64,000 nucleotides of DNA, taken from assembly GCA_964355015.1 (NCBI GenBank), contig CAYHCE010000005.1:52907-116906 (forward strand), read 5' to 3'. The position numbers were made by a program, and so were the translations under genes. This document shows, in pieces, positions 34,031 to 41,621 of the stretch. How positions within the stretch are numbered: the stretch's first letter is position 1; every line of letters starts with the position of its first letter. This stretch comes from CAYHCE01 sp964355015. GTDB taxonomy: Bacteria > Cyanobacteriota > Cyanobacteriia > PCC-6307 > Cyanobiaceae. The notes under the pieces were generated by a model. The model saw only the letters and a program-made list of their open reading frames with translations, did not search any database and was not told the DNA's origin.

Positions 34031-35619
34031 TGCCACGCCTGCGTCTCTGGCTCTGGCTGGCTGTGGCGCTGGGGGGGATCGTGGCGGTTTCGCTGCTGCT
34101 CCAGGCGGTGAACAGCCTGCTCTGGCAGCTCAGCTACCTGCTGCCGGCCTGGCTGGTGGGGCCGGTGCTGCTGCTGGTCTGCGGCGGCGGCGGCCTGTTG
34201 CTGCTGCGCCTGGCCTGGCCCTGGCTGGTCGCCTGGCGCACCCCCCGCCCCTCCCGCACGATCCCCCCGGAGGTGGAAGCACCCGGCAGCCGCCAGGAGG
34301 CGGCCGGGCGGCAGCTGCGCTCGATCGATCAGGTGCTCGAGCGGGTTCGCGACGAAGTCGAGCGAGAGGCCCTGCGGCAGGAGCGCGACCGGGTGGAGGC
34401 GGAACTGGAGCGGGGTGACCTGGTGCTGGTGGTGTTCGGCACCGGCTCGGCCGGCAAGACCTCCCTGATCCGCGCCCTGCTCGACGAGCTGGTGGGGCAG
34501 GTGGGCGCGCCGATGGGCTCCACGGCCGAATGCCGCACCTACCGGCTGCGGCTGAAGGGATTGCAGCGCGGTCTGCAGCTGGTGGACACGCCCGGCATCC
34601 TCGAAGCGGGCCCCGATGGCCGCCAGCGGGAGGTGGTGGCTCGACAGCAGGCTGCCCGGGCCGACCTGCTGCTGGTCGTGGTGGACGGGGATCTGCGGGC
34701 GGCCGAGCTGGCGGTGTTCGAAGCGCTGGCGGCGCTGGGCAAGCGGCTGATCCTGGTGCTCAACAAGTGCGATCTGCGTGGCGAGGAGGAAGAGCGACGC
34801 CTGCTGGAGCTGCTGCGCCGCCGCTGCGCCGGGCGCCTCCCGTCCGAGGATGTGATTCCCGCCAGCGCTGCGCCGCAATCGGTGCCGATGCCAGGTGGGC
34901 GACCCCACCAGCCTGGCCCCGAGGTGGAAGCCCTGCTGCGCCGTATCGCCACGGTGCTTCACCAGGACGGCGAGGAACTGATCGCCGACAACATCCTGCT
35001 GCAGAGCCGCCGCCTCAGCGAGGCCAGCCGTGCCCTGCTGGCGCGCCAGCGGCGCCAGGACGGCGAGCGCATCGTCGATCGCTACATGTGGATCGGCGCC
35101 GGTGTGCTTGTGGTCACGCCCCTGCCGGTGGTCGACCTGCTCGGCACGGCAGCCGTCAACGCCCAGATGGTGGTGGAGCTGGGCCGGGTCTACGGGGTGA
35201 GCCTGAGCCGCGAGGCAGGGCAGGACCTGGCGCTGTCCGTGGGACGAACCCTTGCCGGCCTGGGGGTGATCAAGGGGGGGCTCGGGCTGATCACCGCCGC
35301 CCTCAGTGTCAACCTGCCGGCCCTGCTCGTGAGCAAGGCGGTGCAGGCGGTGAGCGCAGCCTGGCTGACGAGGATCGCCGGCCAGAGCTTCCTCACCTAC
35401 TTCGAACAGGGCCAGGACTGGGGCGATGCTGGCCTGCAGGAGGTGGTGCAGCGCCAGTACGACCTCAACCGGCGGGAGGGCGCCCTGAAGGGCTTCCTGC
35501 AGGCCGCCTTCAACCGGGTGGTGGAGCCGTTGCAGCGGCGGAAGGATCCGCAGCTGCCGCCCCGCCCAGGGCCTCGGGTGGAGGGGGGAGGAGGGGACCG
35601 CGGGCGTCGAGGACGGTGA
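34030..35619 (+). CDS. Membrane-associated GTPase with DUF697 domain
   Basis: Era/YcjF-like GTPase of unknown target. Two N-terminal hydrophobic segments (residues 10-26 and 42-66) precede a coiled-coil-prone stretch (about 100-130). The G domain has Walker A GTGSAGKTSL at 137-146, G3 DTPGI and G4 NKCD. The C-terminal third is the DUF697 type, with YMWIGAGVLVVTPLPVVDLLG and GLGVIKGGLGLITAALSVNLPALL. The 529-residue protein starts at an ATG sharing its A with the PBP stop. The last 37 residues are low-complexity Pro/Gly/Arg and lie antisense to a small membrane-protein gene. Position after lspA and the PBP hints at an envelope role, but this is inference. Confidence 0.88.
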   Translation: MPRLRLWLWLAVALGGIVAVSLLLQAVNSLLWQLSYLLPAWLVGPVLLLVCGGGGLLLLRLAWPWLVAWRTPRPSRTIPPEVEAPGSRQEAAGRQLRSIDQVLERVRDEVEREALRQERDRVEAELERGDLVLVVFGTGSAGKTSLIRALLDELVGQVGAPMGSTAECRTYRLRLKGLQRGLQLVDTPGILEAGPDGRQREVVARQQAARADLLLVVVDGDLRAAELAVFEALAALGKRLILVLNKCDLRGEEEERRLLELLRRRCAGRLPSEDVIPASAAPQSVPMPGGRPHQPGPEVEALLRRIATVLHQDGEELIADNILLQSRRLSEASRALLARQRRQDGERIVDRYMWIGAGVLVVTPLPVVDLLGTAAVNAQMVVELGRVYGVSLSREAGQDLALSVGRTLAGLGVIKGGLGLITAALSVNLPALLVSKAVQAVSAAWLTRIAGQSFLTYFEQGQDWGDAGLQEVVQRQYDLNRREGALKGFLQAAFNRVVEPLQRRKDPQLPPRPGPRVEGGGGDRGRRGR

Positions 35620-35707
35620 TCAGCCCCAGATAGAGAACGCCGATCAGAATCGAGAGGGCACCGGTGACGATCGCCACCCAGCGACCGCGGCGGCTGGTCT
35701 CAGGCAT
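35510..35707 (-). CDS. Small single-pass membrane protein, unknown function
   Basis: A 65-residue product, MPETSRRGRWVAIVTGALSI then LIGVLYLGLITVLDARGP. It has a short basic N-terminus, one clear membrane segment and a Pro/Ala-rich tail. The ATG overlaps the decarboxylase stop upstream by eight bases, which suggests translational coupling. It overlaps the last 110 bases of the convergent GTPase gene; the part covered in the GTPase is only its low-complexity tail. The hydrophobic segment with a positive-inside N-terminus makes a chance frame less likely, but I cannot name a family. Confidence 0.65.
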   Translation of the reverse strand: MPETSRRGRWVAIVTGALSILIGVLYLGLITVLDARGPLLPPPPEALGGAAAADPSAAATAPPPG

Positions 35708-37163
35708 CGGTGGCACCGGCAGGGAGGGATCGGCCCACCACCTCGGCGAGGCGCTGCAGGTGATGATCCTCGGTGTGGGGGTTGCCCAGCACCGCTTTGA
35801 GGTGGTGGCGCCCCTGGTAGTGGGGTCGGGAGAGCATCAGCTCCTCCGCCAGCAGTGCGCCGCGGCAGCGGCGGGACCACCGTTCACAGGCCTCCGGCTC
35901 CAGGCCCGCGGGGCGGAAGGCGAGCAGATGCAGCGGACCGCCCACCAGCGTCAGCCGGTCCTCTCCTGTCCGGTCACGCAGCAGCTCCTGCAGGCGCCGG
36001 CGTCGGTCGAGGGCGCTGCCGATGACCCGGTCGATGCCGTCCAGCCCGAGCTGGCGCAGCCCCAGCCAGAGTTTGAGGATCTCGGCGCTGCGGGTGCCCT
36101 GCAGTCCGCATTCGCCGCCATGGCCGCCGCCCCAGCTGGCTTCCATGTAGGGCAGGCCCGTGGCGAAGCTGCGCTGCAGAGCGGCGGGATCGGCCAGCAG
36201 CAGCAGCGAGGAGGTCTTGGTGATTCCGAGCAGCTTCTGGGGATTGAGAGTGAGGGAATCGGCCAGGCCCAGGCCCTCCACGGCTGCGCGGTGACGCTCG
36301 CTCAGGGCCAGCACCCCGCCGATCGCCCCGTCCACGTGCAGCCACACCCCCCGGCGACGGCAGAGGGCGGCCAGCTGGGGCAGCGGATCCACCGCTCCGC
36401 GCACCGTGGTGCCCGCCGTTGCCACCAGCGCGATCACGGCGGTTCCCTGCCGTTGCAGCGTCGCCAGGTCCGCCTCGACGTCTTCGGGACGCAGCCGGCC
36501 CTCCGGATCCACCGGCAGCCGCCGCAGGGCCTCGGGCGGCAGACCCATCACCATCACCGCCTTCTCCAGCGAGATGTGGGTGTCGGCACCGCAGAGCACC
36601 ACCGCCTCGCGGCAGGTGCGCAGGCCCCGGCTCTCCCGGGCCGTGACCAGTGCCATCAGGTTGCTGAGGCTGCCGCCGCTGGCGGGGACGCCGCCGGCGT
36701 CTTCCCCCAGCCCGATGCGACGGGCCAGCCAGCCGCAGAGGCTGCGCTCCAGTCGGCTGAGGGAGGGGGAGAGCTCCTCGGCCAGCAGGTTGTTGTTCAG
36801 ACCGGCACAGATCAGGTCCCCCACCACCGAGGCGGAGAGCGGCGGCGGATCGAGATGGGCCAGGGCGCCGGGATGGTTGGGGTTGTAGGCCCCCTCCATC
36901 AGCAGCTTCAGGTCGGCCAGCAGCTGTTCGCTCCCCAGACCCTGCCGCTGCGGCTCCACGCCCGGCAGCAGGCTCAGCCCCGGCAGGGGGGGACGGCTGT
37001 CGGCGGTGCCGAGCCAGTGGCAGAGCTGGTGGGAGGCTTCCTGCAGAAAGGCCTCGAGCTCCGGATCGAAGGCTCCCGGCGCGGAGAAGGGCAGGGGCTC
37101 GAGCGCCCGCTCCTGAGAAGGCGTGACGGCCAAGGGCAGGGCGGTCGGGGGGTTCATTCTCAC
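35700..37163 (-). CDS. PLP-dependent group II decarboxylase
   Basis: Amino-acid decarboxylase of the glutamate/aromatic/2,4-diaminobutyrate decarboxylase fold. The 487-residue protein has ASGGSLSNLMALVTAR (phosphate-binding region), LHVDGAIGG (Asp that contacts the PLP ring) and the lysine in LTLNPQKLLGITKTSSLLLL. It has the HPGALAHLDPPPLSASVVGDL segment common to this superfamily. The lysine context NPQK differs from the more usual PHKW, so the substrate cannot be assigned. An ATG start at 37163 is clear. The small membrane-protein gene overlaps its stop; tadA is divergent. Confidence 0.85.
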   Translation of the reverse strand: MRMNPPTALPLAVTPSQERALEPLPFSAPGAFDPELEAFLQEASHQLCHWLGTADSRPPLPGLSLLPGVEPQRQGLGSEQLLADLKLLMEGAYNPNHPGALAHLDPPPLSASVVGDLICAGLNNNLLAEELSPSLSRLERSLCGWLARRIGLGEDAGGVPASGGSLSNLMALVTARESRGLRTCREAVVLCGADTHISLEKAVMVMGLPPEALRRLPVDPEGRLRPEDVEADLATLQRQGTAVIALVATAGTTVRGAVDPLPQLAALCRRRGVWLHVDGAIGGVLALSERHRAAVEGLGLADSLTLNPQKLLGITKTSSLLLLADPAALQRSFATGLPYMEASWGGGHGGECGLQGTRSAEILKLWLGLRQLGLDGIDRVIGSALDRRRRLQELLRDRTGEDRLTLVGGPLHLLAFRPAGLEPEACERWSRRCRGALLAEELMLSRPHYQGRHHLKAVLGNPHTEDHHLQRLAEVVGRSLPAGATDA

Positions 37164-37254
37164 CTGCTGACGTGGAGGGCCGCCGCCCGTGCTGGATCCC
37201 CCGGACGGTGTCAGTCTCGGGGTGTGGCTCCATCGCCGCCGCCACCCACTGCCC

Positions 37255-37785
37255 GTGCGTCCCCCCTCCCCGCTCTCCCCGACTGTTCAGACCCTCTGGA
37301 TGGAGCGGCTGCTCCGCCTGGCTGCCCAGGCCGGCGAGCGTGGTGAGATCCCGGTGGCGGCGGCGGTGCTCGATGGCCGTGGCCACTGCCTCGGCTGGGG
37401 CACCAACCGGCGGCAGCGACGACAGGATCCCCTCGGCCACGCCGAACTGATCGCCCTCTCCCAGGCGGCCGCCCTCTGCGGCGACTGGCGTTTCAACGGC
37501 TGCACCCTGCTGGTGACCCTGGAGCCCTGCCCGATGTGCGCAGGCGCCCTCCTCCAGGCCCGGATGGGCCGTGTGGTGTTCGCCGCCGCCGACGGCAAGC
37601 GCGGCGCCCTTGGCGGCTGCCTCGACCTGGCGGCTGACCCCAGTGCCCATCACCATATGGAGGTGACGGGTGGGCTGCTGGCCGAGCAGGGGCGAACCCT
37701 GCTGGAGGGTTGGTTCAGGCGGCAGCGGCGGCAACCAGAGGCTGCTCCGTGCGGAACGCCGGCAGCTCCGTTTCCAGCAGATTGA
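37255..37785 (+). CDS. tadA: tRNA-specific adenosine deaminase
   Basis: Converts the wobble adenosine of tRNA-Arg(ACG) to inosine. The zinc-deaminase motifs are present: HAELIALSQAA (HAE) and LEPCPMCAGALLQAR (PCxxC). VVFAAADGKRGALGG follows, as usual in TadA. The C-terminus is extended by about 20 low-complexity residues. Start is not certain: GTG at 37255 keeps the WMERLL segment inside the protein, whereas ATG at 37300 begins exactly at MERLLRL; an open frame back to 37189 has no support. Its 3' end overlaps the convergent aminotransferase by 71 bases. Confidence 0.9.
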   Translation: MRPPSPLSPTVQTLWMERLLRLAAQAGERGEIPVAAAVLDGRGHCLGWGTNRRQRRQDPLGHAELIALSQAAALCGDWRFNGCTLLVTLEPCPMCAGALLQARMGRVVFAAADGKRGALGGCLDLAADPSAHHHMEVTGGLLAEQGRTLLEGWFRRQRRQPEAAPCGTPAAPFPAD

Positions 37786-38911
37786 GCAGCAGATCCACGT
37801 TCTCGGGGCGGCTGTTGTAGCCCATCAGGCCGATCCGCCACACCTTGCCTGCCAGGGCGCCGAGCCCTCCGCCCACCTCGATGCCGTGGTTGTTGAGCAA
37901 GTGGAGACTGAAGGCCTTGCCGTCGACTCCTGCGGGGATGCGCACGGTGGTGAGGGTGGGCAGGCGCAGGTGCTCGGGCACGTGCAGCTGCAGGCCCAGG
38001 CGTTCGAGGCCCGCCCAGAGCCGCTCGGCGTTGCTGCGATGGCGCACCCAGGCGTTCTCCAGACCCTCCTCGGCCAGCAGGCGCAGCGCCTCACGCATGC
38101 CGAAGTTCATGTTCACCGGGGCGGTGTGGTGATACACCCGGTTGCTCCCCCAGTACTGGTTCAGCAGGGAGACGTCCAGGTACCAGTTGGGCACCTTGCC
38201 GCTGCGGGCGGCCAGCTTGGCCTCGGCGCGGGGACCCATGGTGAAGGGGCCGAGGCCGGGAGGGCAGCTGAGACCCTTCTGGCTACAGCTGTAGGCCAGA
38301 TCAACGCCCCAGGCGTCCAGGTGCAGCGGAACCCCGCCCAGGGACGTGACGGTGTCGAGCAGCAGCAGGCAGTCGTAGCGACGGCAGAGCTCGCCGATGC
38401 CCTCCATCGGCTGGCAGACGCCGGTGGAGGTTTCGGCATGCACCATCGCCAGGATGGCGGGTCTGTAGGCGGCCAGGGCCGCCTCGATCTCCTCGAGGGA
38501 GAAGGCTTCACCCCAGGGGCGCTCGATCGTGGCGACCTCGGCGCGGTAACGCTGGGCCATGTCCACCAACCGCAGGCCGAAGTAGCCCTTCACGGCCACC
38601 AGCACCTTGTCGCCCGGCTCCACCGTGTTGGCAAGAGTGGCCTCCATGGCCGCGCTGCCGGTGCCGCTCATCGGGATGGTGAGGCGGTTGTCGGTCTGCC
38701 AGGCGTAGCGCAGCAACTCCTGCACCTCTCCCATCAGCTCGATGTAGAGAGGGTCGAGATGGCCGATCGGCGTGCGCGAAAGGGCCGCCAGCACAGTGGG
38801 ATGGGCATTCGAGGGGCCTGGACCCAGCAGCAGGCGGTCGGGTGTGGCGATCGGCCCGAGCAGAAGGCGATGGCGATCGCTCACGGGGGTGGTGGAAGAC
38901 AGCGTGACCAA
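37715..38911 (-). CDS. Class V aminotransferase (alanine-glyoxylate / serine-pyruvate type)
   Basis: PLP enzyme that most likely transaminates glyoxylate with alanine or serine, a photorespiratory reaction in cyanobacteria. The 398-residue protein has LLLGPGPSNAHPTVLAALS at the N-terminus, SGTGSAAMEATLAN, LLLLDTVTSLGGVPLHLDAW (PLP-binding Asp) and YSCSQKGLSCPPGLGPF with the Schiff-base lysine. These match the alanine-glyoxylate aminotransferase branch rather than cysteine desulfurases. The ATG at 38911 is well placed. It runs convergent with tadA and lies downstream of apcF on the same strand, with only a 58-base gap. Confidence 0.9.
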   Translation of the reverse strand: MVTLSSTTPVSDRHRLLLGPIATPDRLLLGPGPSNAHPTVLAALSRTPIGHLDPLYIELMGEVQELLRYAWQTDNRLTIPMSGTGSAAMEATLANTVEPGDKVLVAVKGYFGLRLVDMAQRYRAEVATIERPWGEAFSLEEIEAALAAYRPAILAMVHAETSTGVCQPMEGIGELCRRYDCLLLLDTVTSLGGVPLHLDAWGVDLAYSCSQKGLSCPPGLGPFTMGPRAEAKLAARSGKVPNWYLDVSLLNQYWGSNRVYHHTAPVNMNFGMREALRLLAEEGLENAWVRHRSNAERLWAGLERLGLQLHVPEHLRLPTLTTVRIPAGVDGKAFSLHLLNNHGIEVGGGLGALAGKVWRIGLMGYNSRPENVDLLLNLLETELPAFRTEQPLVAAAAA

Positions 38912-38969
38912 GACCTGCAGCGCAACAGGGGACGAGTGGTGGCAAGCCTAAGCAGCGGCGGCGCTGCGA

Positions 38970-39488
38970 TCAGCGCGCGCGCACATCAGCGGCCGCCAGG
39001 CCGCGGGCCATGTGCTCGAACGGGCTGCGTACCAGATCAGCCGGATCCAGGCCCGCCTCCGCCAGCCGCTCGGCGAGAACCTCACCCAGCAGGGCAATGC
39101 TGCGCACGGTGGGGCCGGTGGGCACGCCCAGGCTCTTGTAAGTGTCGTCGAGGCCGTTGAGAACCCGCTCGTTGAGGATCGTGGCGTCGTCGGCCACCAG
39201 GGCGTAGCTGGCGTAGCGCAGGAAGTAGTCCATGTCCCGCAGGCAGGCTGCCAGCCGGCGGGTGGTGTAGGCGTTGCCGCCCGGCAGGAGCAGTTCGGGG
39301 TCCTGCTCGAACAGGCGCCTGCTGGCCTCCCGCACGATGTCGGCCGCCTCGCGGTTGATGATCTCGACCGCTGCCAGGCGCAGCGTGGCCTGGGACAGAT
39401 AGGTGGAGATCCGATCGATCGCTTCGCGATCGAGATAGCGCCCCAGCTGGTCATACCGGCCGATCAGGCCGGTGATGGCATCGCGCAT
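38970..39488 (-). CDS. apcF: Allophycocyanin beta-18 subunit
   Basis: Core phycobiliprotein of the phycobilisome that sits next to the core-membrane linker and helps funnel energy to the reaction centres. The 172-residue protein begins MRDAITGLIGRYDQLGRYLD. It has the bilin-attachment Cys82 within RRLAACLRDMDYFLRYASYA, then GLDDTYKSLGVPTGPTVRSI. This pattern and the N-terminus fit ApcF better than ApcB. It is solitary, as apcF usually is, and divergent from glnA. A perfect inverted repeat (39527-39547) lies 39 bases before its ATG. Its chromophore comes from the PcyA encoded at 27 kb. Confidence 0.93.
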   Translation of the reverse strand: MRDAITGLIGRYDQLGRYLDREAIDRISTYLSQATLRLAAVEIINREAADIVREASRRLFEQDPELLLPGGNAYTTRRLAACLRDMDYFLRYASYALVADDATILNERVLNGLDDTYKSLGVPTGPTVRSIALLGEVLAERLAEAGLDPADLVRSPFEHMARGLAAADVRAR

Positions 39489-39526
39489 GACGTGGAGATC
39501 GTCGCACCTGAAGCGGAAACTAGCAC

Positions 39527-39547
39527 CAGGGTTCTGCCAGAACCCTG
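39527..39547. promoter_or_regulatory. Perfect 10+1+10 palindrome between apcF and glnA
   Basis: CAGGGTTCTG (39527-39536), one central C, then CAGAACCCTG (39538-39547) form a 21-base perfect inverted repeat. Because the flanking genes diverge, it cannot be an ordinary terminator for either. A dimeric regulator site near the apcF promoter is the simplest reading; the regulator is unknown. Confidence 0.6.
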
Positions 39548-39632
39548 TCCAGCCATGGGATCTGGCGAATCTGACAGAAACGGTTACGCAGCCGATCCTG
39601 CGCCGCCACGGCCGCCGTTCAGCCGGCCTTTG

Positions 39633-39675
39633 GTTAGCTGTGATACAAAATGGACTCCCAAGGGCTCCTTAGCGT
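39633..39675 (+). promoter_or_regulatory. NtcA-type activated promoter of glnA
   Basis: GTTAGCTGTGATAC (39633-39646) fits the relaxed NtcA consensus GTN10AC, with the TAC half perfect and GTT in place of GTA. After 23 bases comes TAGCGT (39670-39675), a TAN3T -10 box. The spacing is that of class II NtcA promoters, and glnA is a classic NtcA target. The transcription start was not determined here. Confidence 0.6.
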
Positions 39676-39774
39676 CCACCGCAGCTCCGTCCGCGCCGGG
39701 GCCTCCCCTTCCCTGGCGCCGTCGCCGCCTCACCGCCACGCCGCGCCTTCTGCCAGCACCCGCTCCGCACCGAA

Positions 39775-41196
39775 ATGGCCAAAACAGCCCACGACGTCCT
39801 GCGTCTGATCAAGGACGAGGGCATCGAACTGATCGACCTGAAGTTCGCCGATCTGCACGGCAAGTGGCAGCACCTCACGGTCTGCGCTGATCTGGTGAGC
39901 GAGGAGGCCTTCAGCGCCGGCCTGGCTTTCGATGGCTCCTCGATCCGCGGCTGGAAGGCCATCAACGAATCGGACATGGCGATGGTGCCCGATCCGGCCA
40001 CGGCCTGGATCGACCCCTTCTACCGCCACAAGACCCTCAGCCTGATCTGCTCGATCCAGGAACCCCGCAGCGGCAGGCCCTATGGCCGCTGCCCCCGCTC
40101 CCTGGCCCAGAAGGCTCTTCAGTATCTGGCCGAAACCGGGCTGGCCGACACCGCCTACTTCGGACCCGAGCCCGAGTTCTTCCTGTTCGACGACGTCCGT
40201 TACAACTCCAGCGAGGGCGGCTGCTTCTACAGCGTCGACTCGATCGAGGCCCCCTGGAACGCCGGGCGCCTCGAGGAGGGGGGCAACCTCGGCTACAAGA
40301 TCAACCTCAAGGAGGGCTACTTTCCCGTCGCCCCCAACGACATCTTCCACGACATCCGCAGCGAGATGCTGCTGACCATGGGGCAGCTCGGAGTGCCGAT
40401 GGAGAAGCACCACCACGAGGTGGCGGCCGCCGGCCAGCAGGAGCTGGGCATGAAGTTCGCCGAGCTGATCAGCGCGGCGGACAACGTGATGATCTACAAA
40501 TACGTGGTGCGCAACGTCGCCAGGAAGTACGGACGGACGGCCACGTTCATGCCCAAGCCCGTGTTCGCCGACAACGGCAGCGGCATGCATGTACATCAGA
40601 GCCTCTGGAAGGGTGGCCAGCCGCTCTTCTTCGGGGAAGGCACCTACGCGAACCTGTCGCAGACGGCCCGCTGGTACATCGGTGGCCTGCTCCAGCACGC
40701 CCCCAGCTTCCTGGCCTTCACCAACCCCACCACCAACAGCTACAAGCGTCTGGTGCCGGGCTTCGAGGCGCCGGTGAATCTGGTGTACTCCCAGGGCAAC
40801 CGCTCCGCCGCCGTGCGGATCCCGCTGACGGGGCCCAGCCCCAGGGCCAAGCGCCTGGAGTTCCGCTCCGGCGATGCCCTGGCCAACCCCTATCTTGCCT
40901 TCAGCGCCATGCTGATGGCAGGCCTCGACGGCATCCGCAACCAGATCGATCCCGGCGACGGCACAGACCTGGATCTTTTCGAGCTCCCGCCGGAGGAGCT
41001 GGCCAGGATCTCCACGGTGCCCTCCTCGCTCAACGGAGCTCTCGAGGCGCTGGATGCCGACAAGGACTACCTGCTGACCGGCGGTGTGTTCTGCGAGGAC
41101 TTCATCAGCAACTGGATCAACATGAAGTACGAAGAGGTGCAGCAGCTGCGCCAGCGGCCCCACCCCTACGAGTTCAGCCTTTACTACGACGCCTGA
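39775..41196 (+). CDS. glnA: Glutamine synthetase type I
   Basis: ATP-dependent amidation of glutamate, the main ammonium-assimilation step; dodecameric cytoplasmic enzyme. The 473-residue length is typical. Motifs include FAGSS-like LAFDGSSIRGW, GPEPEFFLFD (metal-binding Glu), KHHHEVAAAGQQELGMKF, the ATP-binding FMPKPVFADNGSGMHVHQSL, and NRSAAVRIP. The C-terminal ALDADKDYLLTGGVFCEDFI matches cyanobacterial GlnA. The ATG at 39775 gives MAKTAHDVLRLIKDEGIELI, the usual N-terminus. Upstream lies an NtcA-type promoter, so induction under nitrogen limitation is expected. Secure. Confidence 0.97.
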   Translation: MAKTAHDVLRLIKDEGIELIDLKFADLHGKWQHLTVCADLVSEEAFSAGLAFDGSSIRGWKAINESDMAMVPDPATAWIDPFYRHKTLSLICSIQEPRSGRPYGRCPRSLAQKALQYLAETGLADTAYFGPEPEFFLFDDVRYNSSEGGCFYSVDSIEAPWNAGRLEEGGNLGYKINLKEGYFPVAPNDIFHDIRSEMLLTMGQLGVPMEKHHHEVAAAGQQELGMKFAELISAADNVMIYKYVVRNVARKYGRTATFMPKPVFADNGSGMHVHQSLWKGGQPLFFGEGTYANLSQTARWYIGGLLQHAPSFLAFTNPTTNSYKRLVPGFEAPVNLVYSQGNRSAAVRIPLTGPSPRAKRLEFRSGDALANPYLAFSAMLMAGLDGIRNQIDPGDGTDLDLFELPPEELARISTVPSSLNGALEALDADKDYLLTGGVFCEDFISNWINMKYEEVQQLRQRPHPYEFSLYYDA

Positions 41197-41229
41197 TCCC
41201 GGCTTGCGGTTGAGCAGCCCGCCCCGGCT

Positions 41230-41448
41230 TCAGCGATGGCGAAGCTGGGCCATGGCGCTGTCGTGCAGATGCTGCAGGTGGGCTTGGCGGCGGGCCCAGG
41301 CCCGCTGCTGGGCGATGGCATCCCGATCACCGCAGGGGTCGGGATGGCGGGTGATCTGGGCCAGCTCGGCCGCGTGCCGCCGCTCCTGCCGTTGATGGGT
41401 CTGGGCCCAGGCCAGGAACTCCGCGGGGGCCGTGGTGGTGGCGCGCAT
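41230..41448 (-). CDS. Hypothetical 72-residue protein
   Basis: Not recognised. The product MRATTTAPAEFLAWAQTHQR then QERRHAAELAQITRHPDPCG is hydrophilic, His/Gln/Arg-rich and helical. Support comes from strongly GC-biased third positions like the neighbours. An AT-richer stretch directly upstream (about 41450-41510) also looks like a promoter region. The opposite strand has a competing frame (41236-41475), but it is Gly/Leu/Pro-rich and looks like a shadow. It is convergent with glnA, with only 33 bases between the stops. Confidence 0.5.
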   Translation of the reverse strand: MRATTTAPAEFLAWAQTHQRQERRHAAELAQITRHPDPCGDRDAIAQQRAWARRQAHLQHLHDSAMAQLRHR

Positions 41449-41621
41449 GACTCGGAATGGACGAGTGATGATTAATCTGTAGCAATTGATACTTTGTTGA
41501 GCCACCGCTTCGCGATCCTTCATGCCCTGAGGGCGTGCCTGAGCGGCCCCGGCTCGCGGCGGCCGGCCGGATCGGCTGGAATGGGCAGCAGCCAACAAGG
41601 AATCGCACTCCCGCTCCGCCC

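Noticed and set aside
31790..34036. 748-codon minus-strand frame opposite the PBP gene
   Set aside because: Shadow of the FHA-PBP coding sequence; no domains and no ribosome-binding context.
41236..41475. 79-codon plus-strand frame after glnA
   Set aside because: Gly/Leu/Pro-rich product opposite a better candidate on the minus strand; no promoter or conserved feature.
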